This document shows, piece after piece, positions 50,853 to 58,788 of a stretch of 64,000 nucleotides of DNA (positions within the stretch are counted from its first letter, which is position 1; each line of letters starts with the position of its first letter). Below the pieces are notes generated by a model. That model saw only the letters and a program-made list of their open reading frames with translations. It was not told where the DNA came from and did not search any database. The stretch is from an uncultured Lachnospiraceae bacterium (GTDB lineage Bacteria; Bacillota; Clostridia; Lachnospirales; Lachnospiraceae). The stretch spans positions 1 to 64,000 of the forward strand of contig CAMJGH010000005.1 in NCBI GenBank assembly GCA_946405185.1. The letters are read 5' to 3'. Both the position numbers and the translations under genes were made by a program.

Positions 50853-52331
50853 ATGAAAGGAACCCGTTTTCTCATATGGCTATTCATAGCGTTTCTCTCC
50901 TTCTGCGCCTGTAGTACACTGGGGACCGCTTTCCGTGAAACCAAAAGCGAAACGGCCTTTAGTCAGACTGATCATTCTCCCTGTATGTCTTCATCAGATC
51001 ATTCTTCACAAGCTGATTTCTCAGGCAAGATCGATCTGCTGAACGAATCCGATTCACAGAGCTCTGCTGAAACAATATCGGAGAATCGTACGGTCTACTC
51101 GTTGGATTCAACTGTTTTCAGCGAGTTTCTATATACTCGGGAGTGGTTTGATTATTTGCATCAACAGGCACGCTATTCCTCAGTCTGGAGATCTGAAGAA
51201 AAAGCTGCACTGTTTGAAAAATGGAAAAATAATAATATTTGGGAAGACGCTCCCGGCTTTCTTATTGTATCGGGAGGAGGTACAACAATTCAGCCAGTGA
51301 AAGCTGAAGAAGACGACTTCAAAGCATTCCCCTGGCTAAAAGAAGAGTACACACAAATATTGGATATCCTCGATCAGAATAGCATCCCCATCTGGAACTA
51401 TCGTGACGAAGGGATCCCAGCAGTCCCCGATCCCAAAGGACTCATGCTGATTCACGAACTTCCGGCTTCTTTGAATCCATTTTCGTCTGTCGGCTTGGAT
51501 CACGAACCCGCTCCGTCTGTAGGAACCATCTATTTATACACTATCCAGACGAAGTCGACTGCTCAGTTTCTTATAGCGGAATTCTCCGGAGAATACACGA
51601 TTTTTGCTATCCGCAGCATATATGAAAAGAACTACGACAACGGCAATCCATGCTTTGACGCTTCGCGGGGGGTTTTGACACTCCATAGCAATGAACAGTC
51701 CGATAACAAACACCTTGCTTATGACACGAGCGGCAGCATCGATACTGGCAACATCTTCATTATACGTTGGGAAGATAAAACGGGAGAAGAACGTTTTCTA
51801 TGGCTTTCGTGCGATCTTTTTTATTATAATTCTCCCATTGATAAACCGATTCCTCAGTTTCACCATATATCGATGAACGAAAACATGGATTATGGCCGTT
51901 CAGAAAGCCGTCTGGGAAATCCCTCAGAAACGTCTTTCTCCTTTTATGATGAACCTGACAGTTTGTGGTCATCCTCCGATTTACAGGATGCCTTTTCTGC
52001 GGATTCCACTGCTCAGGGGGATGTCTTCGGAGCCGGCAAACCTGTATTGGTTTTCGATGATGGTTTATTTCGGTTATACCGGCCTGACATCACCGTGGAA
52101 GAACACTTCTCTCGTTTTATGGTTATTTACAACGAACAGAAAGCGGTAATTACTAAGAGTAACTTCCCGCTAAGCAACGCAGCCGTATTGAACGCCTGCC
52201 TTCCCGATTACAGTTACGTTTTTTTCGCCTGTACTGAGCCTGATCTCCATGATATGAGCCAAGGTTATTATTTTTTCTTTGGCATTTTTGACAATGGTGA
52301 CGGGACCTTCTCTATCGACTGGCTCCATTGA
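50853..52331 (+). CDS. Lipoprotein of unknown function
   Basis: A 492-residue protein with a lipoprotein signal (FLSFCAC lipobox at about residue 20). It continues with a Ser/Thr-rich linker and a large domain rich in aromatic and acidic residues (YTREWFDYLHQQARYSSV; FLYSEEK-like clusters). I recognise no catalytic motif. It is one of two plus-strand genes in the low-G+C island, divergent from the lysin-like gene and convergent with the holin gene. Its composition and A-rich codons suggest horizontal acquisition. It may act on the outer side of the membrane as a binding or inhibitor protein, but there is no direct evidence. Confidence 0.7.
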   Translation: MKGTRFLIWLFIAFLSFCACSTLGTAFRETKSETAFSQTDHSPCMSSSDHSSQADFSGKIDLLNESDSQSSAETISENRTVYSLDSTVFSEFLYTREWFDYLHQQARYSSVWRSEEKAALFEKWKNNNIWEDAPGFLIVSGGGTTIQPVKAEEDDFKAFPWLKEEYTQILDILDQNSIPIWNYRDEGIPAVPDPKGLMLIHELPASLNPFSSVGLDHEPAPSVGTIYLYTIQTKSTAQFLIAEFSGEYTIFAIRSIYEKNYDNGNPCFDASRGVLTLHSNEQSDNKHLAYDTSGSIDTGNIFIIRWEDKTGEERFLWLSCDLFYYNSPIDKPIPQFHHISMNENMDYGRSESRLGNPSETSFSFYDEPDSLWSSSDLQDAFSADSTAQGDVFGAGKPVLVFDDGLFRLYRPDITVEEHFSRFMVIYNEQKAVITKSNFPLSNAAVLNACLPDYSYVFFACTEPDLHDMSQGYYFFFGIFDNGDGTFSIDWLH

Positions 52332-52389
52332 GCCCCTTAAATGGTCAGTCAACTCATACCACAACTCAGTATTCACATTACAATAAACC

Positions 52390-52409
52390 GGGGCGGCCGC
52401 AGCCGCCCC
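52390..52409. terminator. Bidirectional terminator GGGGCGGC-GCCGCCCC, copy B
   Basis: Identical stem-loop to 47648-47667 with similar flanks (ATTCACATTACAA and AACCGG). It lies between the lipoprotein gene and the convergent holin gene. Confidence 0.75.
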
Positions 52410-52423
52410 ATATCCGTTTCGTA

Positions 52424-52738
52424 TCAGTCTTTCTTTGTTTCCCCTTTTTCCACGGCAGATGATGTGCCGCCGGTCGTTTTCCGTTTCTTTCCGGAATTCG
52501 TCTTTTTCTCACAGTAATCACGGAACTCTTTGTAAAGTTCCTTTACCGTCGCCCGGATCGACTCCACCGCTGACAGACTCTCCAACATTGACTCAATCAA
52601 TGTCTGGTAATGATCCTCCCGCTGTTCCTGCCTTTCCTGCTGTTCTTTAGCGCTCCGGATCACATACATGAGCAGGCAGACAAACAGTAATGCCCATAAG
52701 CCTTCTTTGACCGCTTCCGCGATGATCTGTTCAAACAT
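52424..52738 (-). CDS. BhlA/UviB-like holin
   Basis: A 104-residue protein with one N-terminal TM helix (about residues 10-30, EGLWALLFVCLLMYVI) and a charged cytoplasmic helix (about 31-75, RSAKEQQERQEQREDHY), followed by a basic tail. This is the architecture of BhlA/UviB-type holins, which form membrane pores for lysins or bacteriocins. It could release the NlpC/P60-SH3b protein encoded by 47720-50626 on the same strand, with one plus-strand gene between them. The ribosome binding site GGAGGAAGGGAG is strong. A decayed copy of its 3' end is at 57111-57178. Confidence 0.8.
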   Translation of the reverse strand: MFEQIIAEAVKEGLWALLFVCLLMYVIRSAKEQQERQEQREDHYQTLIESMLESLSAVESIRATVKELYKEFRDYCEKKTNSGKKRKTTGGTSSAVEKGETKKD

Positions 52739-52906
52739 CTCCCTTCCTCCTCTGCTTTGTTGTCTTCTACGAAAGATTACTGCAATGTTCTTCCGACCAT
52801 CTGCAGTTTACAGCATTTTGGCAGAGGATACCCGTCATGGTATGACACATTTCAACCCCGGGCCGGCATGATAAGTCCACACACTATGAATCCATTCATC
52901 TGTTGC

Positions 52907-55489
52907 TTACTGCCATCCCAGGATCAGTCTCCGACGCTCTTCAGCTTTCTGGTAAAGCCTGTTTTTTTCCAGGCCATTTTCACGCATCTGTTCCAGGACC
53001 CGGCGGTACAGTCGCACGGCTTCCTGATAGTATCCTTGGTTTTCTTCGTATTGGGCATATACGTAGTTTCTTCTCAGCAGTACGGTGTTTCCGGAAGGAA
53101 TCTCTTTATTTCTTCCCAACTCTTCATCCATCTGTCTGACTGTTTCTGATGCGTCAAAGCCCAATTCGAGTTTTGTTTGAGCCAGGAGGATGTAAGCACT
53201 GGCTTTCAGCAGATGAGGTCTTTTTCCCAATACATACTTCATAGCTGGCAACACTGTCTGCACCAGCATATCGTGGGCTTTTCGGGCTTCACCTAACGCG
53301 TACCAGATATCCGCCACATCCAGATAGCTGTGCAGCACCGGTTCCGTATCCTTTTGGAACTCTTCCCTTAAAGCCAGCACCTGCAAAGCTTCCCAAAGCG
53401 CGAGGGGTTCTTGTCCGGCCGACAAAAGAATGTACGCATGATTATTGCGTGCTGCCAGCATCTCAGGATCAGAAAGCGGGACGCACTTTCGGTACATCGC
53501 GAGCGCTTTGTCGCTATAAGCCAGTGCAGTTTCATACTCACCGTAGGTGTTGCAGGACAGTGCCAGATTATTATACGCATGCGCCAGTTCCCTGCTTTGC
53601 GGACAGTGTTTTTCACGGATGGCAATACATCGCTTTTCATACGTCCGCATCCCCTGAATGTCTCCCGTATATCCGCCCAACTGACCAAATCGTTCCATCA
53701 GCTTCGCCAGAAGCACTTCATCCGTTCTTCGAACCCAACCCGGTGTCTCACAAACCATGCGGATCATCTCCTGATAAGCCGTAAGCTTCCCGGTATCCGG
53801 GTACTTATGGATCTGCGCTTCTTCCAACAGCCGGTTCAGGAATTCTTCCGCAGCTGCCGGGTCATCCTGCTGTATGTCGTAAAGGCGGTCCCAGGACGCC
53901 CGGCGCAGTGTCGGTGCCAGGACCAGACGCCTGCGACTGCGCCGTTTTACCCAGCCGCGCCGTATCAGTTCCAACAAGGCATTTCTTTGCTCTGCTTCTG
54001 CGAGCAAACCAGAAAACAGTTCTTCTTGACAGCCCTCAGCCGGAAGGATCGATAGCCAGGCCATCACCTGCCGGTACTCACAAGGAAGTACCGATACATC
54101 ATATAGTTGTCGATATATGCGCAAAAGAGTGGTTTCATCTGCCCGGTCACGGTAACGACCGGCAATACATGGATACCCGTCATCTCCCGCAATCTCGCCC
54201 GTCATCTGTTCCACCAATCGTTCTGCTGTTATTCTTCCCACGGAAGCAGCTAATGTTTTCGCTGTCAGCTCCGCCAGCTGCGTATGGTGATCAAACCATT
54301 TCAAGAGGAAACGCAGCGCCGCTTCCTCTTCCGGTTCCCACTCGTAAAACCGATTCATGAACCGCAGAAGGACTTCTTCATCCGGAGGTTCCACCGCCAA
54401 TGTCATCACATTTGTTTCCGCAGCATCAAACCGACTGGTTGTCAGAAGAATGCGGCATGACAAACGCTCCAGTTCCCGGAAAGCCTCTTCCCGCAAAAGT
54501 CTGACAAACGGAACTGTTCCGTTTCCAACATGGACGATAACCAACAGGTCTTCTTCCCCCAACTGCCTCAAAGCCTGCAGTCTGGCCAGATAAGAAACGT
54601 CCTTTTTCGAACCTCTCGGAGGCAGCGGGACCATAACCGGGATCCTGCGCACAGTCTCATAAAAGCTATCGGCGTATTCCGTGTATATTACGCGTTTCTG
54701 CCTCATTCTGTGCTTCCTGGCATACTCAGCTGCCAGACGGCTTTTCCCGATTCCGTCCAAGCCATACAATACCACAACATGATGCTCTTCTAACGCTTCG
54801 TCTATCTTTTCAATATAATCCGGCCTGCGAATATGATTGCGTCCAAGCTCTATCGGAGTATTAGTCAGTATAGCCACAGGAATGCCAGGATCCGGTGAGA
54901 AATTCACAAACTCCTTTTCTTTCAGATACTCTTCTCCTAAAACCGCAAAAAGAAATAAATGCATCAAGGCGGTAGCATGCCGTATAATCCGGTTTTCAGA
55001 AGATCCAACGCCGGAAAGCAGGGAATGGAGCATCGAAAAGAAAACCTCTTTTTCCGAAGAAGGGATCACCTTTTCCTCTTCCTCACACCATCGTGATACG
55101 GCACTTCCCATAACCGTCGAAAAGACTATCGGCTGATAATGGCTCTCCTGCAGGAAAGAACGAAACGATACCACGAATAAAGGAAGCGCCGTCCCTGAAA
55201 GATTCATCACTTGCCGGTGAAACGCCTCAGCAAGCTGATGCGTATATCCAGGTGCCTGAAACCGGTTAAATACCTTTTCCATAGCTGTTTTCCGATTCTT
55301 CTCCGGCAGAAGATACTCTCTCATTTCACTGCCCTTCGCCCAAAACGCTTCCGGAAAAAAGCGCCGGATCACCTCCTGCCTTCTGGGGAATCCGGTTGAC
55401 CCATAAGCCGGCAAAAACTCTGTGTTCCGAAGAATCTGACAGCCCGATTCTGTGTTATATAATGCTTTCATTACCTCTGACAGGTTCAC
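52907..55489 (-). CDS. STAND NTPase with C-terminal TPR-like repeats
   Basis: An 860-residue protein. The N-terminal about 200 residues are unrecognised and could be an effector or sensor domain. A STAND/NB-ARC-type NTPase follows: Walker A is VLYGLDGIGKSRLA (about residues 238-251) and Walker B-like LLVIVHVGNG (about 310). A winged-helix region and C-terminal TPR-like repeats (about 590-850, for example ELAHAYNNLALSCNTYGEY) complete it. STAND proteins of this layout act as signal-triggered switches in regulation, defence or cell death. The start is GTG with AGGAGG upstream. It is 38 bases downstream of an XRE regulator gene and 168 bases upstream of the holin gene, all on one strand. Confidence 0.83.
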   Translation of the reverse strand: MNLSEVMKALYNTESGCQILRNTEFLPAYGSTGFPRRQEVIRRFFPEAFWAKGSEMREYLLPEKNRKTAMEKVFNRFQAPGYTHQLAEAFHRQVMNLSGTALPLFVVSFRSFLQESHYQPIVFSTVMGSAVSRWCEEEEKVIPSSEKEVFFSMLHSLLSGVGSSENRIIRHATALMHLFLFAVLGEEYLKEKEFVNFSPDPGIPVAILTNTPIELGRNHIRRPDYIEKIDEALEEHHVVVLYGLDGIGKSRLAAEYARKHRMRQKRVIYTEYADSFYETVRRIPVMVPLPPRGSKKDVSYLARLQALRQLGEEDLLVIVHVGNGTVPFVRLLREEAFRELERLSCRILLTTSRFDAAETNVMTLAVEPPDEEVLLRFMNRFYEWEPEEEAALRFLLKWFDHHTQLAELTAKTLAASVGRITAERLVEQMTGEIAGDDGYPCIAGRYRDRADETTLLRIYRQLYDVSVLPCEYRQVMAWLSILPAEGCQEELFSGLLAEAEQRNALLELIRRGWVKRRSRRRLVLAPTLRRASWDRLYDIQQDDPAAAEEFLNRLLEEAQIHKYPDTGKLTAYQEMIRMVCETPGWVRRTDEVLLAKLMERFGQLGGYTGDIQGMRTYEKRCIAIREKHCPQSRELAHAYNNLALSCNTYGEYETALAYSDKALAMYRKCVPLSDPEMLAARNNHAYILLSAGQEPLALWEALQVLALREEFQKDTEPVLHSYLDVADIWYALGEARKAHDMLVQTVLPAMKYVLGKRPHLLKASAYILLAQTKLELGFDASETVRQMDEELGRNKEIPSGNTVLLRRNYVYAQYEENQGYYQEAVRLYRRVLEQMRENGLEKNRLYQKAEERRRLILGWQ

Positions 55490-55527
55490 CGCCGGTCCTC
55501 CTTTATCTGAATTCCATGCTGACGGGT

Positions 55528-55884
55528 TTATTTTACCCGAACTTCTTCCGGCTGAAAAGCCGCTTTCAACAGGCGTATCGCCATTCTTTTTTCCGGAAAT
55601 GTCAGCGATTCGTATAGCCGTCCAAGTTCACCAGCCAAACAAAGTTCCGATTCGCCGAATAAGATCTCATCCGCGCTGACATCAAACAATTGGCATAGCT
55701 GATAAAGATACTTCAGGGAACATGGGGTAACTCCCCTTTCAATCCTCGAATACTGATCCGCGCTGATACCCAACTCGTACGCAGTATCAATAGCCCTCCA
55801 ACCGGCCTTCATCCGTGCCTCCTGAATCCTCCGGGAGGTGTGCAGAATGGTATCTTTATTGAACGGTCTTCTGTTGTCAGCCAT
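55528..55884 (-). CDS. XRE family transcriptional regulator
   Basis: A 118-residue DNA-binding protein with a HTH_3/XRE helix-turn-helix at about residues 17-72 (RRIQEARMKAGWRAIDTAYE, then SADQYSRIERG). The C-terminal 40 residues are helical and may dimerise or bind the STAND protein. The ATG at 55884 is supported by AAGGAGG; the longer track ORF lacks one. It probably represses the STAND operon by binding palindromes in 55976-56017. Confidence 0.85.
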   Translation of the reverse strand: MADNRRPFNKDTILHTSRRIQEARMKAGWRAIDTAYELGISADQYSRIERGVTPCSLKYLYQLCQLFDVSADEILFGESELCLAGELGRLYESLTFPEKRMAIRLLKAAFQPEEVRVK

Positions 55885-56185
55885 CTCTGCCCTCCTTCCC
55901 AGACCATAGGTATATCTGCTTTCTGTGTCATCAGCATACGCCACAGCATGCCTCATGTCCCGCAAAGTGGCATGTAAACCGGCATAGATCGTATGCCGGT
56001 TTCAAGAAGATTTCTTGCAAGTGATAATATATGAAAGCGAATAGATTCGACCGGATACACTTAAGCCTTTACATTTTCATTCATACTTGTTAGAATGTAA
56101 GTAGTGTTGGAAAAGAAGTACAGCCGAAACAGGCAATGGTGTTTTTATAGAACATATGCTTGTCTATCAGAATAGGAATACTTAG
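55885..56185. other. Upstream region of the XRE-STAND genes with two palindromes
   Basis: This 300-base gap has no gene. It holds AAACCGGCAT-N7-ATGCCGGTTT (55976-56002), immediately followed by CAAGAA-GAT-TTCTTG (56004-56018). Either could be the XRE operator or a transcript hairpin. The remaining part is A/T-rich, with no clear promoter that I could fix. Confidence 0.5.
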
Positions 56186-56904
56186 GATTCCTGGACAACG
56201 AAAAGATTCCTGAGATCTCATTGGTGGTTTGTACTAATTATTTTTTGTGTATTTTGTTTCTTGTTCATGCCTCACTATATCAAGTATGCAGAAACCCCAG
56301 AATACGCCAACTACTCCATGATGATCCTAACTGTCCTGAATTTGTGCTGAATGGTTCCTACTATCATCTTCCCTGCACTCTTTCTTCATTCTACGAAAAC
56401 GGGGGAAAATGTACCGTAACTTCGATGTGACTCTTCCTTCAAAAAAACCAAAGGGAAACTTTTTCTTAAATACTGGAGCGGGGACATTGTTTATCTTGAA
56501 GTATGCAACACTAGTGACACAGAGCATGTGGACACCCATCCGGGATTACTTGTTACCGCTGTTTCCTCATATTTTGATGGATTTCTATTTACCAGACATA
56601 ACTTCTGGCACTCATATAGCCTGATTACTCTCGGTGGAATACGCTCTTCAATCCAGCCACTATTCTTTCCATTCTAAAACAATACCCAACCTTTTTTGAA
56701 GAAACCTTCAACGAGGATGACATACTCCAAAGTACACCTGTTACAAGAGGAATCCTTTATTCTGAAGAATGGATTCCTGTTCTATCTCCACACATCAATT
56801 GGTATTATCGGCTTACTGGGCATATCGTGGATCTGCGAGTCCTGGAAGATACGGCTGAGACATTGACTTACCCCTTCGTTTATAGTGACCGCCCTTCATC
56901 CTAA
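56186..56904 (+). pseudogene. Broken membrane-anchored protein gene
   Basis: Three reading frames give consecutive meaningful pieces: a one-TM N-terminus (WWFVLIIFCVFCFLF) to a TGA at 56350, then FVLNGSYYHLPCTLSSFYENG to 56430, then ILSILKQYPTFFEETF and later pieces to a TAA at 56904. The LNG...LPC...F..NG pattern belongs to a family of secreted Clostridial proteins. At least two frameshifts and the lack of a start codon show a decayed gene. The remnants are A/T-rich like the rest of the island. Confidence 0.65.
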
Positions 56905-57110
56905 TTGGGAATCAACCGCTTCCGCAACGTTGAACTGCATATTATTACATTTTTTTCAGAATAATCGCGCATCTCTTTGTCTGTTCTTTTCATCCAACAC
57001 AGCATGTCATTTCTACGTACATGGGGGTGATGACAGCCAAAACAATCATAAACGGCATGCCAGCATTCAGAATGAGATGGAAACAATGGGGGTGTAAAAT
57101 AACCCCAACA

Positions 57111-57178
57111 TCCGTTTCGTGTCAGTTTTTCTTTGTTTCCCCTTTTTCCACGGCAGATGATATACTGCCAACCGTTTT
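57111..57178 (-). repeat. Decayed duplicate of the holin gene 3' end
   Basis: The sequence ATCCGTTTCGTGTCAGTTTT...TTCCACGGCAGATGAT is nearly the same as 52412-52480, which covers the last codons of the holin gene and its 3' flank. Only the 3' part is present here, so it is a remnant of a duplication or a recombination scar. Confidence 0.7.
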
Positions 57179-57181
57179 TGC

Positions 57182-57430
57182 AAAGCCAGAACCGGTCGTA
57201 AAATCGGACGTAAAATTTTCGTCCGATTTTACGTCCGAAAGCAACTATGGAAGGCTGATGAAAACAAAGTATTCTCTCTTCTGAAAGGCAAACTGTTATC
57301 AAGTTCCATGGTTGCAGAAGCCACGGGATTCGGAAGATCAAAAACGGTTTTGATCCTTAACAGCCTTGCCAAAGCAGGATATATTCGTGTTCTGGGGAAG
57401 GGCAGAGGCACAAAATATACGGCGGATTGA
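57182..57430 (+). pseudogene. Remnant of a helix-turn-helix protein C-terminus
   Basis: The final frame (to TGA 57430) encodes SSSMVAEATGFGRSKTVLIL and AGYIRVLGKGRGTKY, which resembles the winged-helix C-terminus of AlbA-type ATP-binding regulators. Upstream, a shifted frame gives PVVKSDVKFSSDFTSES, which overlaps a 14-bp perfect inverted repeat. No start codon or N-terminal part remains. Confidence 0.55.
57197..57233. repeat. Perfect inverted repeat CGTAAAATCGGACG
   Basis: The 14-base arms CGTAAAATCGGACG and CGTCCGATTTTACG are separated by TAAAATTTT, which is itself nearly self-complementary. It lies inside the HTH remnant and could be a recombination site or an operator; no second copy was seen. 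Confidence 0.7.
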
Positions 57431-57442
57431 ATCAGGTAAACC

Positions 57443-57478
57443 GGGAGCCGGGCTTCACGCGAAGCCCGGCTCCCTTTT
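57443..57478. terminator. Strong bidirectional terminator before the ECF S component gene
   Basis: GGGAGCCGGGCTTC and GAAGCCCGGCTCCC form a 14-bp perfect stem with a 4-base loop, followed by TTTTCT on the plus strand. It ends the cobalamin operon on the minus strand and marks the boundary of the low-G+C island. Confidence 0.85.
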
Positions 57479-57488
57479 CTGTGCGCTG

Positions 57489-58040
57489 TCACCTGGCGTT
57501 CCGGATAAAGGAAAACGCCTTGTCTGCCGCAAACATCAGCGGCTTAAACAGCGCGATGCACAGGATGAAGTTGCTGATGCCGTGCAGGATGTCGTAGGGG
57601 ATGCCGGCCACCCACCAGGAAAAGGCGGTGTTGAAGCCCCCCATGAACAGATACACCGGACTGCACAGCAACCCGAAGAACAGCCCGTAAAAGCCCGTCA
57701 GGATGGCGTAGGCCCACGGCGGATGCTCCCGCCCCATCTTATACGCGATGAGGATCAAAAGCGGCCACACGTACAGGTACATGATGACCCACACGTGCAC
57801 GCCCCAGTAGCAGATCTCCACGGCGATGAACGCCAGCGCCACGATGAGCGTCCGCAGCCCGTAGGTCAGCACGAAGACCACGAACAGGAGCGTCACCATC
57901 TCCACGTTGGGCACGGAATCCAGCAGCCTTTTGGCCGCCTCCACGATGGCCAGCATCATGGCCATCACCGCAATGTCTTTGGCGGTAAAGCGCGGGGCGT
58001 TACTTGAAGACTTCGTAGGCAAACTTGAATTCATCGCCAT
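57489..58040 (-). CDS. ECF transporter S component, probably cobalamin-related
   Basis: A 183-residue membrane protein with about six helices, such as VTLLFVVFVLTYGL and WVIMYLYVWPLLILIAY, typical of substrate-binding S components of energy-coupling factor transporters. It begins 41 bases before the stop of the DUF4430 gene and both lie downstream of a cobalamin riboswitch, so its substrate is probably cobalamin or a precursor. The energising module is not encoded nearby, which is normal for group II ECF systems. Confidence 0.8.
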   Translation of the reverse strand: MAMNSSLPTKSSSNAPRFTAKDIAVMAMMLAIVEAAKRLLDSVPNVEMVTLLFVVFVLTYGLRTLIVALAFIAVEICYWGVHVWVIMYLYVWPLLILIAYKMGREHPPWAYAILTGFYGLFFGLLCSPVYLFMGGFNTAFSWWVAGIPYDILHGISNFILCIALFKPLMFAADKAFSFIRNAR

Positions 58041-58413
58041 CTGCCACCGGCTGCTCGTCCACGCCGTAGTTGCCGTACTCGCCGTTCACGTAGATGGCCC
58101 AGTAGGCACCGCCGTTGTTGAAGTCGGCCTCGATGCCGTTGACCTTCATGACGGTAAAGCCGTAATCCGAATCCTCGCCGTCAAACGTGAACGTCTTGTC
58201 CTTTTTGGCCAGTTCGTCCATCAGACCGTGCAGGTATTCCGCGTCGGTCTTGCCGGTGTACTTCGTCTCCTTGCCCTCCTGGTCCGCCACCACGATGGTG
58301 TACGCCTTGGTGCCGGTCTCCGGCTTGGGGGAAGCCACCTTCCACACCACAATGAGCGCCGCAATGACCACCACCAGTGCGACGATCCCTCCGATCAGTT
58401 TCTTGTTCTTCAT
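58000..58413 (-). CDS. DUF4430 domain protein, putative cobalamin-binding
   Basis: A 137-residue protein with an N-terminal TM anchor (about 7-29, IGGIVALVVVIAALIVVWKV) and a C-terminal DUF4430 domain (about 42-137) with FTVMKVNGIEADF and GAYWAIYVNGEYGNYGVDE. DUF4430 resembles the C-terminal cobalamin-binding domain of transcobalamin/intrinsic factor. Downstream of a cobalamin riboswitch and coupled to an ECF S component, it may capture B12 outside the membrane and pass it to the transporter. The ATG at 58413 has GGAGGTTCTGC. Confidence 0.85.
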   Translation of the reverse strand: MKNKKLIGGIVALVVVIAALIVVWKVASPKPETGTKAYTIVVADQEGKETKYTGKTDAEYLHGLMDELAKKDKTFTFDGEDSDYGFTVMKVNGIEADFNNGGAYWAIYVNGEYGNYGVDEQPVADGDEFKFAYEVFK

Positions 58414-58484
58414 GCAGAACCTCCTTGTACCCTTTGCGGGTGTAGTTGGCCGGACACCCGTGCGGACCAGTTACCCGTGGCCAT

Positions 58485-58705
58485 GGCAAAGGCATCGGAG
58501 ACAGGCAGGTCTCCTGGCTTGGTGATCGATGCAGACAGCCGTCTTCCCGGTTGCCCAGTGACGTTTCCTCCGCGCCGTGGTGGTCCGGCGCGGAATGTGG
58601 CCATCCGCTCCCACGATACAGTGACGGGTTCGTACAGGATTTGCACCTGTTTCCCTTTTCACCGGGGCCGAAGCGCACGCTTCCCCCGGCACCTGCCTCC
58701 TGTCC
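58485..58705 (-). promoter_or_regulatory. Cobalamin riboswitch
   Basis: On the minus strand the B12 box AAGCCAGGAGACCTGCCTGT lies near the 3' end (58502-58521), and the conserved core GGGAAACAGGTGCAAATCC...CCCGTCACTGT occurs earlier (58610-58660). The 5' element GGAGGCAGGTGCCGG starts near 58702. It lies before the DUF4430 gene and should repress it when adenosylcobalamin is plentiful. Confidence 0.95.
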
Positions 58706-58727
58706 GGCTTCTCTTAATAAAGAGAAA

Positions 58728-58748
58728 GCAGGGGCTATTTGCCCCTGC
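58728..58748 (-). terminator. Hairpin at the start of the riboswitch transcript
   Basis: GCAGGGGC and GCCCCTGC with an AAATA/TATTT loop, followed on the minus strand by TTTCTCTTT. It is a plausible terminator of the upstream dehydrogenase gene but starts right after the promoter at 58752-58780, so it may also be the first hairpin of the riboswitch RNA. Confidence 0.6.
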
Positions 58749-58751
58749 CAC

Positions 58752-58780
58752 AGTATACGGTGTTTCATGAGCGATGTCAA
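58752..58780 (-). promoter_or_regulatory. Sigma-A promoter of the cobalamin-riboswitch operon
   Basis: TTGACA (58775-58780) and TATACT (58752-58757) with a 17-base spacer on the minus strand, just after the stop of the dehydrogenase gene. Confidence 0.85.
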
Positions 58781-58788
58781 ACCGCGCG

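Noticed and set aside
47720-52738. Holin and lysin as part of an intact prophage
   Set aside because: No integrase, terminase, capsid, portal or tail gene is present within the window; at most it is a domesticated or partial element.
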